Shown one piece after another: positions 33,186-45,049 of a DNA stretch of 64,000 nucleotides. The notes beneath the pieces were generated by a model. The model saw nothing but the letters and a program-made list of their open reading frames with translations, did no database searches and was not told the DNA's origin. Location: the NCBI GenBank assembly GCA_036365145.1, contig JAEOAD010000018.1:12382501-12446500 (forward strand), in the 5' to 3' direction. Every line of letters begins with the position of its first letter. Position 1 is the stretch's first letter. This stretch comes from Orientallactaga sibirica. Taxonomy: Eukaryota; Chordata; Mammalia; Rodentia; Dipodidae. The position numbers and the translations under genes are program-made.

Positions 33186-35446
33186 TATTGCAGTTTACTT
33201 GCAATGAAAGACTCCTGAGTGACAAACTGGTTTCTAAGCAGGACATCTACTAAGAAAGAGCAACTCCAATTCCCCAGGAGGAGTATAGGAGGCCCAGCTC
33301 TCAGTTGGACCTGAACTGTGTAGAAATGTGCATCCCAAAGGCACTTCTCCAAAAACATAATTAAATATACTATCTGTCTGCACAGTGTAGGGACTCACAG
33401 CTTAACAATTTCATAGCTTCTGCTGTCATTAAGACTTCTGATTCTACATTTTTGTACATTTCTGTTGCCAATTTATATAGCAAGGTCATCAGTGATTTCT
33501 CATCCAGATGTGCCTTTTTCTATTTGAATAGCTGAGAACTGGCTCTATTTCTACCAGCTGTGTGATTGACCATCTAACTGAGAATAGTCTGAGAAATATA
33601 TACCTCTTTCTGATCCAAGTCTGTCTTTTAGCTTTATAACTATTTTATTTCATGCTCATGTAATATCTTTTCTGCAAGGTTCTATTCCTTCTTTTTAGCT
33701 GACAGTTTTGGATTGGGAATACTGCATTGTGTCCACACCCCAAATATAATAAGACACCATTCTTTTCTTACTCCCTGAATGCAAAAGAAAGCATGTGAAC
33801 AAGAATGCTTTAGGTCAATATGAAGGTGCTCTGCCTGGATACAGACATGCCAATGGAGGAGAAACTTTGGCTATTAGCTTGTTGATTATTCAGGCCTAAC
33901 CTGAGAATGCATGGTAAATTAGATGTGATTTCCCACATAAATTAATAAAATTCAAATACTAAAAGATTCCTTGCTTGTGTCTTGACCTATGTGGGATATT
34001 ACTATTTACCAAATCCTGCCATTTTTATATTGTGTGCTCACAACAACCTTGCCTACATGGGAAGTCTTAGGCTGGTCAGGCAATACCTGATTCAGGTATT
34101 TCTATATATGTTTAAATGTCTGAAATGGAAGCATTTTTGTGTTGGTAAATAGTGAAGGGATTACTTTGTTGAAATAGCTGATACAAGCAAAAGTGGTCGT
34201 TCACTGAGTGATCTGGTGTTCGATAGGTTCCAGCACTGCTTATTGTAGCATTGTTTACCTTTTATTTGGTATTAGTGGGGAGCATCATTTCTCACCTCAC
34301 TATCTTCTGTACTTTTAGAACAAAAATGTATATGGGAACAATAATGAAAAGACAAGAAGGATGTGGTAGGGGAGTTACAGAGAACCAAGATTTGAGGTAT
34401 TATATTCTAAGCCCAATAAGTATAATTGCCAGATTTCTAAACATGACTTTCCTAGTCTATTTCTCTTCTACTCATTATACATAAAGCAAAATCAGCAATT
34501 TTGGGGCTAATCATCATCCTGAAAGACTTTTTATGTAAATCTTGACCTTCTGTCAAATTTTTTTAGGGGGAATCTCTGTCTTGGATGCTGGATCTTTCTC
34601 AAATTTGAGAACAACAGCACCAAAATGAGGAAGACCTTATATGACTATTTTGTAACCAAGTGTGTTATAAATATATTAGTTAGTATACTGGCACTAAAAT
34701 GACATGAACAAGATGTTTATCTGCTAAGGCTTTAAGGGAAGCTGAATGCCAGTCTTTTTAGCATATAGGCTCCTGTAGCTCTGTGGATTCAGGACAAGGA
34801 CTCTGAAAGTGAGGCATTCTGGGCTCTCCTCCCATATTACACAGAGCAGCACAGCTGCAATCTGCAATATCAACTGCCTTCTGTAATATTGTATTACCAA
34901 AAAGGCTTCTGCTGCTAAAATCCAAGTTGGAAATCATAGTGCTACACTAGTCTGGGACAATGAGAGTAACAAAATTGCCCTCTCCAATAAGTCACTGTCA
35001 GGGGAAAGCACTTGTCATCACACTTGAGCTCTTGCACTTTTGCAGCTTCCAGAGACAATGGGTTTGAGGATGTGGCCCTGTTACCAAGGAGCTGACACTT
35101 GATAATGAGCACATTTCTAACATGTTAACATGGACACTAAAATCTAGTAAGTGTCATGAGTGTAAAGTCCACCCAAAGAGCTTGTTGGCAAAAGAGAACC
35201 TTCTAGAAGTTACAATTCAAAGATGTTACCAAAAATTTAAAAAATAGAAATGTACTATGATAGGAATCCCCTTGGCTAAATAACAACTCATTTATATGCA
35301 AAAGTACATTAAATATCCCTAACCAATGAACCTGGAATAAGATAAATAGTTTAATAATAGTCATATTAACTGTGCAATTTATATACAAATTGTCTTATTA
35401 GACACCTACTTTAAGTCAATGACTTTTTATTTTAAAGGAAATGAAA
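33186..35446. other. Unassigned segment
   Basis: About 2.26 kb. No gene or confident repeat. A 19-bp palindrome with 9-bp arms and one central base lies at 34082-34100 (aatacctga and its complement). Confidence 0.45.
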
Positions 35447-35565
35447 TAGGTGGATCATGTTGGCACATACCTATAATGTCATAATTCAAGAGACCAAGGC
35501 TTGAAGATCATGAGTTCAAGGCCAGCCTTGGCTACATGTGTCTTAAAATGAAAACAGGCAAGCAA
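35447..35565 (+). mobile_element. Old B1-like SINE
   Basis: 'gttggcacatacctataatg', 'gatcatgagttcaaggccag' and 'ccttggctacatgtg' show a diverged B1 in plus orientation. Confidence 0.7.
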
Positions 35566-35857
35566 AAGAAGGAAAGGAAAAAAATAGAGAATAAAATAGA
35601 ATACATATCAGCACTTCTCTAACCTAAAAGTGTTCAGAATAAAAAAACTTGTGTATCTTGTTAAATGATAAATTCAAAATAGTGGGTGGGGCTTCATACT
35701 TCTTATTCTAATAAACTCCCAAGCCAGTGCTAAAGCTGCTGCAGCCTAGACTGTTCTGTGAGTATCCATAACTTACACCATCATGTTCCTCTCAGCACTG
35801 TTCCACAGTGGACTACAACTACCTGGAATATAAACATTCAAAGGGAATGGGGAGTAA

Positions 35858-36262
35858 GATGATTTATCTTCAAGTCAATTTGACTAGATTTGGAATCAAC
35901 TAGGAGACATGCTTTTAGAATCACCTAGGAGACATGCTTTTGGTGTGTCTATGAGCATGCTTCCAGAGAAGTTTAACTATGAAAGGAAGACTCACTCTAA
36001 ATTTGGATGGCACCATTGCATGGGCTAGAGTCCTGGACTAAGTAAAAAGGAGGAAATAAGCTGAGTACCAGCATTTATCTCTCTATGCTTCCTGACTATG
36101 GATGCAATGTGACCAGCAGCCTCACTTGCCTACCTGCTTGCACTTCATGTCACACCCTCCCCACCATGATGAACTGTACTCTCCAACTATGAGACAGAAT
36201 AGACCTTTCCTCCTTAAGATGCTTTTGTCTCAAGGCAAGCAATGTTGAGATCAAAAGCAATA
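35858..36262 (+). mobile_element. MaLR-like solo LTR with an internal 25-bp duplication
   Basis: 'gatttggaatcaactaggag', 'atttggatggcaccattgca', 'tggatgcaatgtgaccagca', 'tcctccttaagatgcttttg' follow a rodent MaLR LTR. A tandem duplication, 35893-35917 and 35918-35942, repeats the segment around 'ctaggagacatgctttt'. Confidence 0.8.
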
Positions 36263-36279
36263 AAGAACTATGCACAACT

Positions 36280-36420
36280 GAAGGGATCTTTGGGGGCAGT
36301 TACCTCACAATTCTCATCTTAGTACCTCAGCCAGTCCTATGGGTACATTCTATCACCATCTCCATTTTACAGAGGAGGAAACTGAGGTTTTAGAGGGATT
36401 ATGAAACTTTCTTATTGCTT
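36280..36420 (-). mobile_element. MIR SINE, antisense
   Basis: 'ccatctccattttacagagg' and 'aggaaactgaggttttagag' are the reverse complement of the MIR core. Confidence 0.8.
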
Positions 36421-36569
36421 CCATTTTCTTTATTTAAATGTTTGGGTTAGATTTGTACCTAAGCTCATTTGAATCCAAAACCTATTTGCTTAAACACGTT
36501 ACAGAATAAAGATATAGAAATAAAAGGATAGATCTGAAGAGGGGCCTGGCAGCCAGCTTCCTCAGAACA

Positions 36570-36570
<1 letters not shown>

Positions 36571-36612
<42 letters not shown>
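36571..36612. repeat. Poly-T run of about 42 bp
   Basis: One C interrupts it near 36577. No SINE or LINE body follows at 36613, so its origin is unclear. Confidence 0.95.
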
Positions 36613-36809
36613 CATTAGGCATCTAACAGATGATTTCTAGCTCTATCCTGCCCAAGGGTGGTTTGTAAGATTAAGGGTAAAGGAACAACTAAGACCAACT
36701 AACACATAGTATTCATCAATGGTTAAATTGTGAGATCAGAAAAGATAGAAAGGAAGACTTAGGTCCACCTTGGAGGCAAACTAGAAGCTGCAGAGTAAAT
36801 TAGAATATA

Positions 36810-37265
36810 CTATTTTTCAGTGCTAACAAATAACCCTGAAATATGAAGGCTTCACCACCATTAGTATGTATTCTCACAAAGACAGTCAGATCTGGGTAGG
36901 TCTAGGTATCTTACATGGCAATTATTCTCTATGGGGCAAACTTAACTCCAAGTTAATGGAGAAGCCTCCATATTGAGCAGCTTCTTTGATTCAGTTAGCA
37001 GGAAAGAGCAAAATTGAGCAATGACATTATACTATCCCAGCCTATGAGTGATATCTTTCAATCCCATCCAATCTTCATTAGCCAGAGCAAGTCATGTGGC
37101 CTCATGTAACAAGAAAGGAGCTGACGGCCAAAGTCCAAGCACCAGGGGAGGGAAGAGAAATGGACAGTGATGGATGCTGGTGTACCCACCATAGGAGCCT
37201 CTTCACAACTCTTAATTACATCTCTCTCTGCACAGGTATTCCTTAGAAATTCACAACCATACTTT
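36810..37265. repeat. Possible ancient interspersed repeat
   Basis: 'ggcttcaccaccattagtat' and 'attagccagagcaagtcatg' recall an old mammalian LTR-like repeat, but I cannot name the family. Confidence 0.3.
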
Positions 37266-38560
37266 ACCAGTAACTGCCTCCACCATCCTTGGGAAGACCA
37301 GTTGGTACAATTTCACTAGTTACATATCTGGAACTACATGTCTGTAAATGACAAGGGCGTAGTTTCAGTTATTTGTGATCTTAATCTATTGACCACAGAT
37401 GATCTCTCCTAGAATTTGAACAGAGATTTGGGGTATCTCTGCATGTGTCCTTAAACTTAAGCATACCATATTTCTGCTAATGTAAACTCAGGTTTATATC
37501 TGTTCCTTTATGACCTCCATATTGACAAACGTAAATGGTTGGCTCAGAATAAAAGAATTACTAGGAAAGACATTGCTTGGGTAAATTAAATAATATTTGT
37601 TTACTGTATTGATTCAGAAGAAACTTAACAAAGTCAGGATTCAGAACTGACATACTATTAACACCCTATAGGAGAAGAGAAACTGAGGTACAAACTTTTA
37701 GAATATTAAGTCCTCCTGGGTTCACCCAAAGGTGAAAGATAAGGGTTTCATCATAACTGGGAGAAGCCTATGCATAGCTCTATTGGAATACTTGGAGATA
37801 TATATATGGCATTTCTATGTGGTTTGATGCTTACCAGAGACGCCCCCTCACCCTGGGCAGATACAGTTTAATCTCCACATAATGCACTGGATCCTAAGCA
37901 CACAGGGACCAACACAATTCCATATGCTAAGGAAAATAGCCATTTATCCTCTGGAGGGAACTTGCTCTGGAGCGAAGCACAGACTTTAGAAGTGTAAGTC
38001 AAATTGGACTTTGAACTTCACTAATGGACACCTAAACTTGAGGGGCAAGAATGTAACAGGAATATGGGGTACATTTCAAACTTCAATTTTTTCTATATAA
38101 AATGTGATCAAGTAATATGTTATTCAACATACACAAGGCATTTTTTAAAGAAAATTTGTGGTCATCAATAAAATGATCATATCTTAAATCTTTTTAGAGA
38201 CCATTCCTCACATGCCATTAAAAGATACTTAATTCTATCTGTCCTGTCATTGTGTCTCCCTTAAGAGGAACAAGGCTACTTTAATTATAATTCAATCACA
38301 GAAGTTGAACACTATCTTATTGCAATTAGATGGAAAACAAAGAAAATCATCTCAGACAGAAGTTTATCCATAATTTCTTCTGCTTAAGCATCTGAGCAAA
38401 GCAAAGAAAAAAGATAGATATAATCAAAAACAGTGAAGAGCGAAGTTTAAAGACCATCACTTTCCTAAAAGTCTCTTAAATTTGAACTTCAAACAGTTAT
38501 ACACATATACATTTAGGAAGGCAAAGAAAATATATCTAACTAGCTCCTTTGTTTCTGTTT
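37266..38560. other. Unassigned segment
   Basis: About 1.3 kb AT-rich, no gene or repeat recognised. Confidence 0.45.
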
Positions 38561-38564
38561 ATTC

Positions 38565-38925
38565 TTGATGTTTGTTTCAGTTTCCTTCTTATTACTGGCA
38601 CAAAGCACCCAGCCAAAATCAGCTTGTGGGAGGAAAGGGTTTATTCTGGTTTATAGACGTGAGAGTAAACTCCGTGATGGCAGGGAAAATGTGCCATGAG
38701 AAGAGTCTAGATAATACCTCCTGGCCAACATCAGGTGGACAACAACATCAAGAGAGGGACCCAAACTAACACTGGCATGCTAAGGCTAATAAACCATCCA
38801 GGGTCACCCCCAGCAACACACCTCCATCAGGTGGAAAGCTCCACCTTCCAAATTATTTCAGCTGGGAATCAAACATTTAGAACACATGAGTCTATGAGGG
38901 ATACCTTATTCAAACCACCAAAATG
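38565..38925 (-). mobile_element. MaLR-like solo LTR, related to the 12.3-14.2 kb element
   Basis: 'ctggcacaaagcacccagcc', 'ggaaagggtttattctggtt', 'ctggccaacatcaggtggac' and 'ttattcaaaccacca' align in order with the LTRs at 12307-12653 and 13867-14211. No internal region is present, so it is a solo LTR. Confidence 0.85.
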
Positions 38926-39014
38926 TTATAATGTTGTTTTATTACATCAGTATTTATTGTAAGAAATTTTGAACATGAGATAAGGAAAAAACACACAAAA
39001 AAATCTGGTCTTAG

Positions 39015-39239
39015 GGCTATAGAGAGATGGCTTAGCAATTAAGGCACTTGTCTGCAAAGCCCAAGACCTCATGTTCAAATCTCCAGGTTCCACCTAGCCA
39101 GAAGCATAGTGACCCAAGTGTGTAATGCCACACATATGCACAAAGGGGCACATGCATCTGGAGTGAGTTTGCAACAGGCTGATGGTCTATTCTCTCTCTG
39201 TGTCTCATTATTTTTTCTCTCTCAAAATAAAAAAACAAT
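39015..39239 (+). mobile_element. Dip-like SINE, long subfamily, perfect TSD
   Basis: Head 'ggctatagagagatggctta' with the long internal block ('gtgtgtaatgccacacatat'). The 11-bp target-site duplication tctggtcttag is at 39004-39014 and 39240-39250. Confidence 0.93.
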
Positions 39240-39676
39240 TCTGGTCTTAGATGGAGCATAGTAGAAGAGCACTTACATAGGATGATCAATTCTCTGGATT
39301 GTATCTCTAACCTGAAGGCAAACAGACAAAGGAATTATCAATAGTTCTACCTTCTGAATTTCTCTTTAAATTCTATTAGACACATATATAACATTATAGA
39401 CCTACCCATTCGTGATTTATTTGCATCCAATGCAGTTCTCTACTTCTAAGCCCACAATACAAGATTCTTCCCTGTCTTCTGAGGTTTAATGTGGCCATTG
39501 ACTTTGACAAATAAAATATGGACTGACTATGTTACTTTAAGTGATCGCACTTTAATTCCCAACAGTGACTGTTCTGCTATTTCCCTGCTTTGACATGAAT
39601 GAACTGATCATAGATATACACATATTGAAATAGTAAGTCAATAAATGCATAGAGAGATAAGAATGACTGAAAGTCA

Positions 39677-39882
39677 GGCTGGGGAAATGGCTTAGTGATT
39701 AAAGCATCTGCCTAGGAAGCCTAAGGACCATGGTTTGATTCCCCAGGACCACGTAAGTCAGATGCACAAGGGGGCACATGTGTCTGGAGTTCATTTGCAG
39801 TGGCTGGAGGCTCTATCCTGCCCATTCTCTCTCTCTCTCTCTCTCTCTCTCTAAGTAAGTAAATAATTAAAAAAAAAAAAAA
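39677..39882 (+). mobile_element. Dip-like SINE, short subfamily, perfect 18-bp TSD
   Basis: Head 'ggctggggaaatggcttagt', a CT array and an A16 tail. The perfect 18-bp duplication aagaatgactgaaagtca is at 39659-39676 and 39883-39900. It is the clearest recent insertion in the window. Confidence 0.96.
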
Positions 39883-40104
39883 AAGAATGACTGAAAGTCA
39901 CCCAGTTCCATGAAAGCCAATGTAAATGACCTGTAGGACTGTGGGATTGTTCTCAAGTAAGTTATACATCTATCTCCATCTATTCTGACAATTACAATCT
40001 TTAGTATTGTTCTGATATCAAATAGTCTACAAATTCATTTCATTATGTGCATGGAGGATAATTTATTTTTATTATTATTATTATTAACTAATCATTTAAT
40101 TTTT

Positions 40105-40301
40105 AAAAATTTTTAAATTTTATTTATTTCATTTGAGAAGGAGAGAGAATAGGAACACCAGGGCCTCTGGCCACTGCAAACAAACTCCAGACACATGTGC
40201 CCACCACTTTGTGCATCTGGCATACTTGTGTCCTGAGGAATGGAATCTGGATCTTTCAGCTTTGCAGGCAAGTGCCTTAACAGTAAGCCATCTTTCCAGC
40301 C
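40105..40301 (-). mobile_element. Dip-like SINE, short subfamily
   Basis: Inverted: body 'gcaaacaaactccagacaca', head 'gtaagccatctttccagcc'. A likely duplication, ttaactaat, is at 40084-40092 and 40306-40314. Confidence 0.92.
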
Positions 40302-40314
40302 ATATTTAACTAAT

Positions 40315-41099
40315 ATTTTAACACTGAGTATTTAAAATTGTTTCCAATTCTTACAAGTTTCTAAAAGCAACATAGGAAATAAAATATTTTTATTTAAAAT
40401 GTGTATGTGCTCATATCTATAGTTATTCCTTTAAGGTGCAATCATAAAAGGAAAGATCATAGTTCAAAAGAGAGAGAAGTCCATGTTTTTCTGAATGCTG
40501 GTGCCAAATTGTCCTACAATGAGCTTGGTGACAGCATTGTCAGTGACACAGACATTTCATACAAATATTCTAGCCACTTACCATTATATCTTTGACAAAC
40601 TTAAAAATAAAAATGTTATGATTTTTAGTTGTACTTCCACAAGTTACATATTTTTTCATATTTGCATGCTATTTTTTATTTCCTCTTGTGTGTTCTTTAA
40701 ACATTTTCCTACTGATTTCTGAGATGCCTCCACTTGCTAATGTACAATTCTTGACATTAGTGAAAATGATACATTCATTCATAAGTAAGCTTTGTGATCT
40801 GTACTGAAAATATTTTTGTCAACCATCAATTTGGTTGGAAACTTTTCACTGTTATTAATATTAATGTGTTGATTATTTTGTGTTGCAGGTTTCCAAGTAG
40901 ATTTATATTTTTCTTTAGTCTTTTCTTGTTTCATTATATCTGTAATGGTTAATCTTTTTAACATCCTTTTTTTTAGTTTTATTGTGAACTTTAATATATG
41001 AACATCCTGAAAATTAGTCATATTCCCATCAGGTTGTCCTCACTCTCCCATCCCCATTCCACTGAGGACCTTCATCAGTGAGGGCATGCAGAATCACTG
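40315..41099. other. AT-rich segment
   Basis: No gene. From 40965 'agttttattgtgaactttaa' it may share ancestry with the rodent T-rich repeat at 44288 and 50610. Confidence 0.4.
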
Positions 41100-41600
41100 T
41101 GAGGTCATCTTGATTGTTAACTTGACAGGATCTGGATTTCCCTAAGAGACACACTTCTGGGAGGATCTCTGAGGACATTTCCAGAAAGGATTAAATGAGG
41201 AGAGAACACCCTCCCCCAAAGTGGGTGGCACCGTTTGGCAGTTGGCCCATATGTAAGAAGGTCTCAGGAAAAAGCAGTGCTGCTTGCCTGCCTGCTTCCT
41301 TCACTTTCTGCTGGTGAGTGCATCTCTCCCTGTTCAGCTGCTGCTGACTTCAGACTCTGCTTCTTTAGCTCTCCGACATGGATTGAAGACAAGCAACTCT
41401 CAAGAACCTTCTAGGCCTTTAGCACCAGATTGGGACTGCTAACACATCTAGCTTATTAGAGTTAGCCAGCATGCAAATGGCCATTGTTGGACTCGCCAGC
41501 CCCTATTATGCAAGCCAATCTAATAAATCTCCTTTTATAGAATACATAGTTTAGTATAGGTTGTTCCTCTAGAGGACCTTTGCCTAACATAGATTGTGTG
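41100..41600 (+). mobile_element. MaLR-like LTR
   Basis: 'cttgattgttaacttgacag', 'catttccagaaaggattaaa', 'agtgggtggcaccgtttggc' and 'gccaatctaataaatctcct' (with AATAAA near 41523) follow a MaLR LTR. It is the opposite strand of the family at 24063-24575. Confidence 0.75.
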
Positions 41601-41614
41601 TCTAACCTTCAGGC

Positions 41615-42190
41615 ATTTTTCCTATTATCCCAGTGTACAGCACAAAGTTTCTCTTTAATGCTAATCTCTCTTTAAAAATTACAGTTACTTTCTCAACACC
41701 TGCCTTGCCTGCAACTTTAAAGTTGTCTTTTTTCCACAAACCACACTTTTTTCATATCTTTTTGCTCCAAAAGTCCTGGATAAGAGGGGTAAGCAGTAAC
41801 CATGACATGCCCTAAATGCTATCCTGTCTTAAGATTTCCTCTGCCAACTTAGCCCATTCCTTTTGAATTCAGCCTCATGCATGTTCTGAGGATCAAGGGA
41901 GAATGCAGCCAGTTTGCCAGCAAACATACAAATGACCTCTAGTCAAGTTTGTGATAGAGTCCTTGTTCTCTTTAAAACCTTTCAGTTGAACCTCTACTGT
42001 CTACATTTCTGTTGGCATTCTGCTTCCAGATTCCAATCAGAATGGCCCAATAATCTCTGCTTATAGTGTACTAAAATTTTCCTGGTGCAAAGTTCAAAAT
42101 TCTTGCACATTACTCCTGCAAACCAGTTCCAAAGTGTTACTAAAAATTTCATGTCAGGCTTATGACTACAACAGACCCACTCTTTGTTAT
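41615..42190 (-). mobile_element. MaLR internal region, antisense
   Basis: Late in this segment 'tccaatcagaatggcccaat', 'cactcctgcaaaccagttcc' and 'aaaatttcatgtcagg' resemble the end of the 12654-13866 internal region (compare 13740-13830). It joins directly to an antisense LTR, so this is a partial MaLR element. Confidence 0.55.
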
Positions 42191-42512
42191 CTATTTTCTG
42201 TTTTAGTCACATTTCTTGTTGCTGTGACACTAATACCTGACAAGAAGCAATGTAGCAGTGGAGGATACAGTCCATAATGATGGGAAAAGCATCGTGACAA
42301 TAGAATCAACTGATCACAGTCCATCTTTAGTAAAGAAGAAGAGGGTCGACAGGAAGTGGAATGGAATCATAAAACCTCAAGAAATGCCTTTAGAACCCAC
42401 TTCCAGCAAGGCTACATCTTTTAAGGGTTTCATAACCTTCTAAAACACTACCATTAGGTAGGGACCAAGTGTTCAAACACATGACCCAATAGGGGACATT
42501 TCACATTCAATT
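42190..42512 (-). mobile_element. MaLR-like LTR, antisense
   Basis: 'cttgttgctgtgacactaat', 'ggatacagtccataatgatg', 'gaccaagtgttcaaacacat', 'caataggggacatttcacat' match the reverse complement of a rodent MaLR LTR. Confidence 0.75.
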
Positions 42513-42539
42513 GTCTCTAATATTATACCTCCTTTTTTA

Positions 42540-42758
42540 TATTTTTTAAATTTATTTGCAAGCAGAGAGTGACAGAGAGAGAGAGAGAGAGAGAGAAAGT
42601 GAGAGAGAGAGAAAAGGGGCCTGCCAGGGCCTCCTCTCACTGCACAGATACATGCACCACTCTGTGCATCTGCTTTTAAGTGGGTACTGGGAAATCAAAT
42701 CAGGGCCTTTAGGCTTTGCAAGCAACTACCTAAACTGCAAAGCCATCTCTCCAGCTCA
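42540..42758 (-). mobile_element. Dip-like SINE, short subfamily
   Basis: Inverted: tail 'aaatttatttgcaagcagag', GA array, body 'cactctgtgcatctgctttt', head 'aaagccatctctccagctc'. Confidence 0.92.
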
Positions 42759-42774
42759 CCTTCTTGAGCCACCC

Positions 42775-42930
42775 ATACAAAAATACTCATATATTTCCTT
42801 CCAATGCTTTATGAGTTTTTTCTTTGATCAATATGCTATGGAGGTTGTATATGGTATGAAGTACATATCTAATTGTCATCCAGAGTGGACAGTACTCTTA
42901 ATCACTTATTGAATATTTATTTTTATTTTA
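42775..42930 (-). mobile_element. Ancient L1 fragment, antisense
   Basis: 'tttctttgatcaatatgcta', 'gttgtatatggtatgaagta', 'ctaattgtcatccagagtgg' are in the order of an antisense L1 ORF2 3' region. Confidence 0.6.
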
Positions 42931-43204
42931 TTTTATTTAGCTAGCATACAGAATTTTATGTATTAATTGTTCTTTTCATAGATAATTCATTCATATATGT
43001 TATGTTTCACTCTTGCTTGACTACTTTGTCTCTGTCTAAACAAGTACAAAGATGCTTTAATCCTTTTCTTTGTTTCTTAACAGATATATCCTATCCTTTT
43101 ATTTTTTATTTGCATTTTATTGCATTTTTATTATTTTTCCCACTGAATTTTAAAACAATTCTTATATTTTCATTTTTTTCTAAGAGCATCATTCACATTT
43201 TATT

Positions 43205-43295
43205 TACTATACTTTTGTTCACTAATTCCCATAACAAATATTAATTGACCATTTACTATGAACCAAGGGATAAAGCTGTTGATAAGTAATGGCAA
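43205..43295 (-). mobile_element. Possible L2 fragment, antisense
   Basis: 'aacaaatattaattgaccat' and 'ttactatgaaccaagggata' recall the reverse of the L2 3' end. Confidence 0.5.
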
Positions 43296-43862
43296 AGAAA
43301 GCAGGAAAAGAGAGGTACAACTTCAGTCTTCAGCCACTGAGGGATGTCTGGCATCTATCTGAAAGGAGTGAAATAAACTCCATATCTCAATTACAAAGAA
43401 TAATAAATACAGGGAAGAGGAGAGAAGCAGAAATGGAGAGAGGAGAAGAAATGCATAAAGTGAGCCATTTACTACCAGTATCTCAAAGAACATCTCAGCC
43501 AAACCTACCCAGAGCCTTAGGAAGCCATGCAATACACCCAGTTGTACTTGCTTATTGGCTGGAAGCAGCCCTGGGGGTGTGTCTGGGAGCTGTTTGTGGT
43601 TTAGAGCCAAAGGCTTCCCAACTGAGGGTTTCAGGTTCTCTTTAAGGTGAGCTGAATGGCTACACTTCATCTGCTGCAATAAGCTGAAGTACTAAAATTC
43701 TAAATAGGATGATGTATAAATTTATTACTGGTGCTCTGGACATTTCTTATTGGTTTGTGATTATTCTATAGAATGTTGGCTAATAATAAGAGGTGGTTCC
43801 CATACAATATCTAAATTAACTATTACATAACTATAGGATATATAAACTTTGGGTATTTATTT
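43296..43862. other. Unassigned segment
   Basis: Overlapping 118-codon frames lie on both strands (43289-43645 and 43323-43679). Neither shows a domain or a conserved feel. No repeat recognised. Confidence 0.4.
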
Positions 43863-43866
43863 TTTA

Positions 43867-44086
43867 CAATTTTTTTTTATTTAATTGCAAGCAGAGAGAT
43901 ACAGACACAGAGACAGAAGAGAGAGAGTGTGTGTGTAGGCACTCCAGGGCCTCTTATCACTGCAAATGAACTCCAGATACATGTGCCATTTTGTGCATCT
44001 GGCTTTATGTGAGTACTGGACAATCAATCCTGGATTGTTAGGCTTTGCAGGCAAGCATCTTAAGCACTGAGCCATCTCTCTAGCCC
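43867..44086 (-). mobile_element. Dip-like SINE, short subfamily
   Basis: Inverted: tail 'ttatttaattgcaagcagag', body 'caaatgaactccagatacat', head 'gagccatctctctagccc'. An approximate duplication around tatttatttttt is at 43854-43866 and 44091-44104. Confidence 0.93.
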
Positions 44087-44223
44087 TGGATATTTATTTT
44101 TTTAACTTGCCATTTTGATGAATAGTTATTAATTTGTTTACTGAAATGTTTTTATATTTTAATAGCAGTGCACATAGCTTTTCTCATCTTTCTAGATTAT
44201 CCTCCTTCATCTCTTATTTTTTA

Positions 44224-44288
44224 TTTGTGTGTCATCCTTGTGCAGAGGTTATGCTAATCTTCTCTGTACCATTCCAATTTTAGTACTT
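44224..44288 (-). pseudogene. U6 spliceosomal snRNA pseudogene, truncated
   Basis: On the minus strand it gives the U6 core: 'actaaaattggaatggtaca', 'gagaagattagcataacctc' and 'tgcacaaggatgacacac'. The ACAGAGA box region is changed (U6 atacagaga reads gtacagaga). The 5' stem and the 3' tail are missing or altered, so it cannot be a working U6 gene. It is a retrocopy, probably moved by L1. Confidence 0.9.
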
Positions 44289-44604
44289 CTTTTTTTTTAT
44301 TTGTGGCATTTTCAAATATAATTTGTTTTTGTTGATTCCCATCCCATCTATCTTCTCTCCTTCTTCCTTCCACATTCCCCATGTATTTTCCTTCCTTCTG
44401 TTTACATGTCACAAGTATCCTTTTACCTGCCTCACCCCCTTTTCTACGTTTATATGTCCTTACCTTTTTTTTTTTTTTTTTTTTAACCAAGGAAGTCAGT
44501 TTTGAAATAGAATGATTGTGTCTCACATGTTCACACTCATGGGAACTCCTTGAGGTTTTATCATTAAGGGTCATCTTGATGTTCTACACCATAAAAGAAG
44601 GCAT
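44289..44604 (+). repeat. Rodent dispersed repeat, probably L1-derived
   Basis: A T-run and 'ttgtggcattttcaaatata' are followed by C/T-rich 'ccatcccatctatcttctct', a layout similar to 50610-50830 and 4540-4790. It also holds a T20 run (44465-44484). Confidence 0.4.
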
Positions 44605-44607
44605 CTG

Positions 44608-44960
44608 TTGTAATTTGAATGTGAAATGTCTACTACCAGCTCATGTGCTTGAACACATGATCCACAGCTGCTGGTGCTCTTTGAAAAAGGAGTAGAATTT
44701 TTAGTAGGTGGATCCTTTTTGCAGGAGGTGGGTAACTGGAGGCAAGCCTTGAGGTTTTATTGCCTAGTCCCACTTCCTGTTTCCTCTCTGCTTCAGGACC
44801 AGATGCAATGTGACCAGCCAGACTTGTGTTCCTGCTACCATGCCTTCCCTGTCATGATGGACTCTATCCCCTTGAAACATAAATTGAAACAAACTTCTCC
44901 ATCCTTAAGTGGTTTCTTATCAGTTATTTGGTCACAGCAACTAGTAAAGTAATGAAGACG
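44608..44960 (+). mobile_element. MaLR-like solo LTR
   Basis: 'tgttgtaatttgaatgtgaa', 'ccacagctgctggtgctctt', 'ccagatgcaatgtgaccagc', 'atgatggactctatcccctt' and 'ttatttggtcacagcaacta' follow a rodent MaLR LTR. Sequences shared with 35858-36262 show a common origin. Confidence 0.8.
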
Positions 44961-45049
44961 GTATCCAAATCAGTTTTCTACAAAAATTTATGTGAACAAA
45001 ATGAACTTAGGAAGTTGATGCAAGAATACTGGCACTTACAAATGCCTAC

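Noticed and set aside
43289..43679. 118-codon frames on both strands
   Set aside because: Overlapping opposite frames of equal length without domains are expected by chance in GC-moderate sequence.
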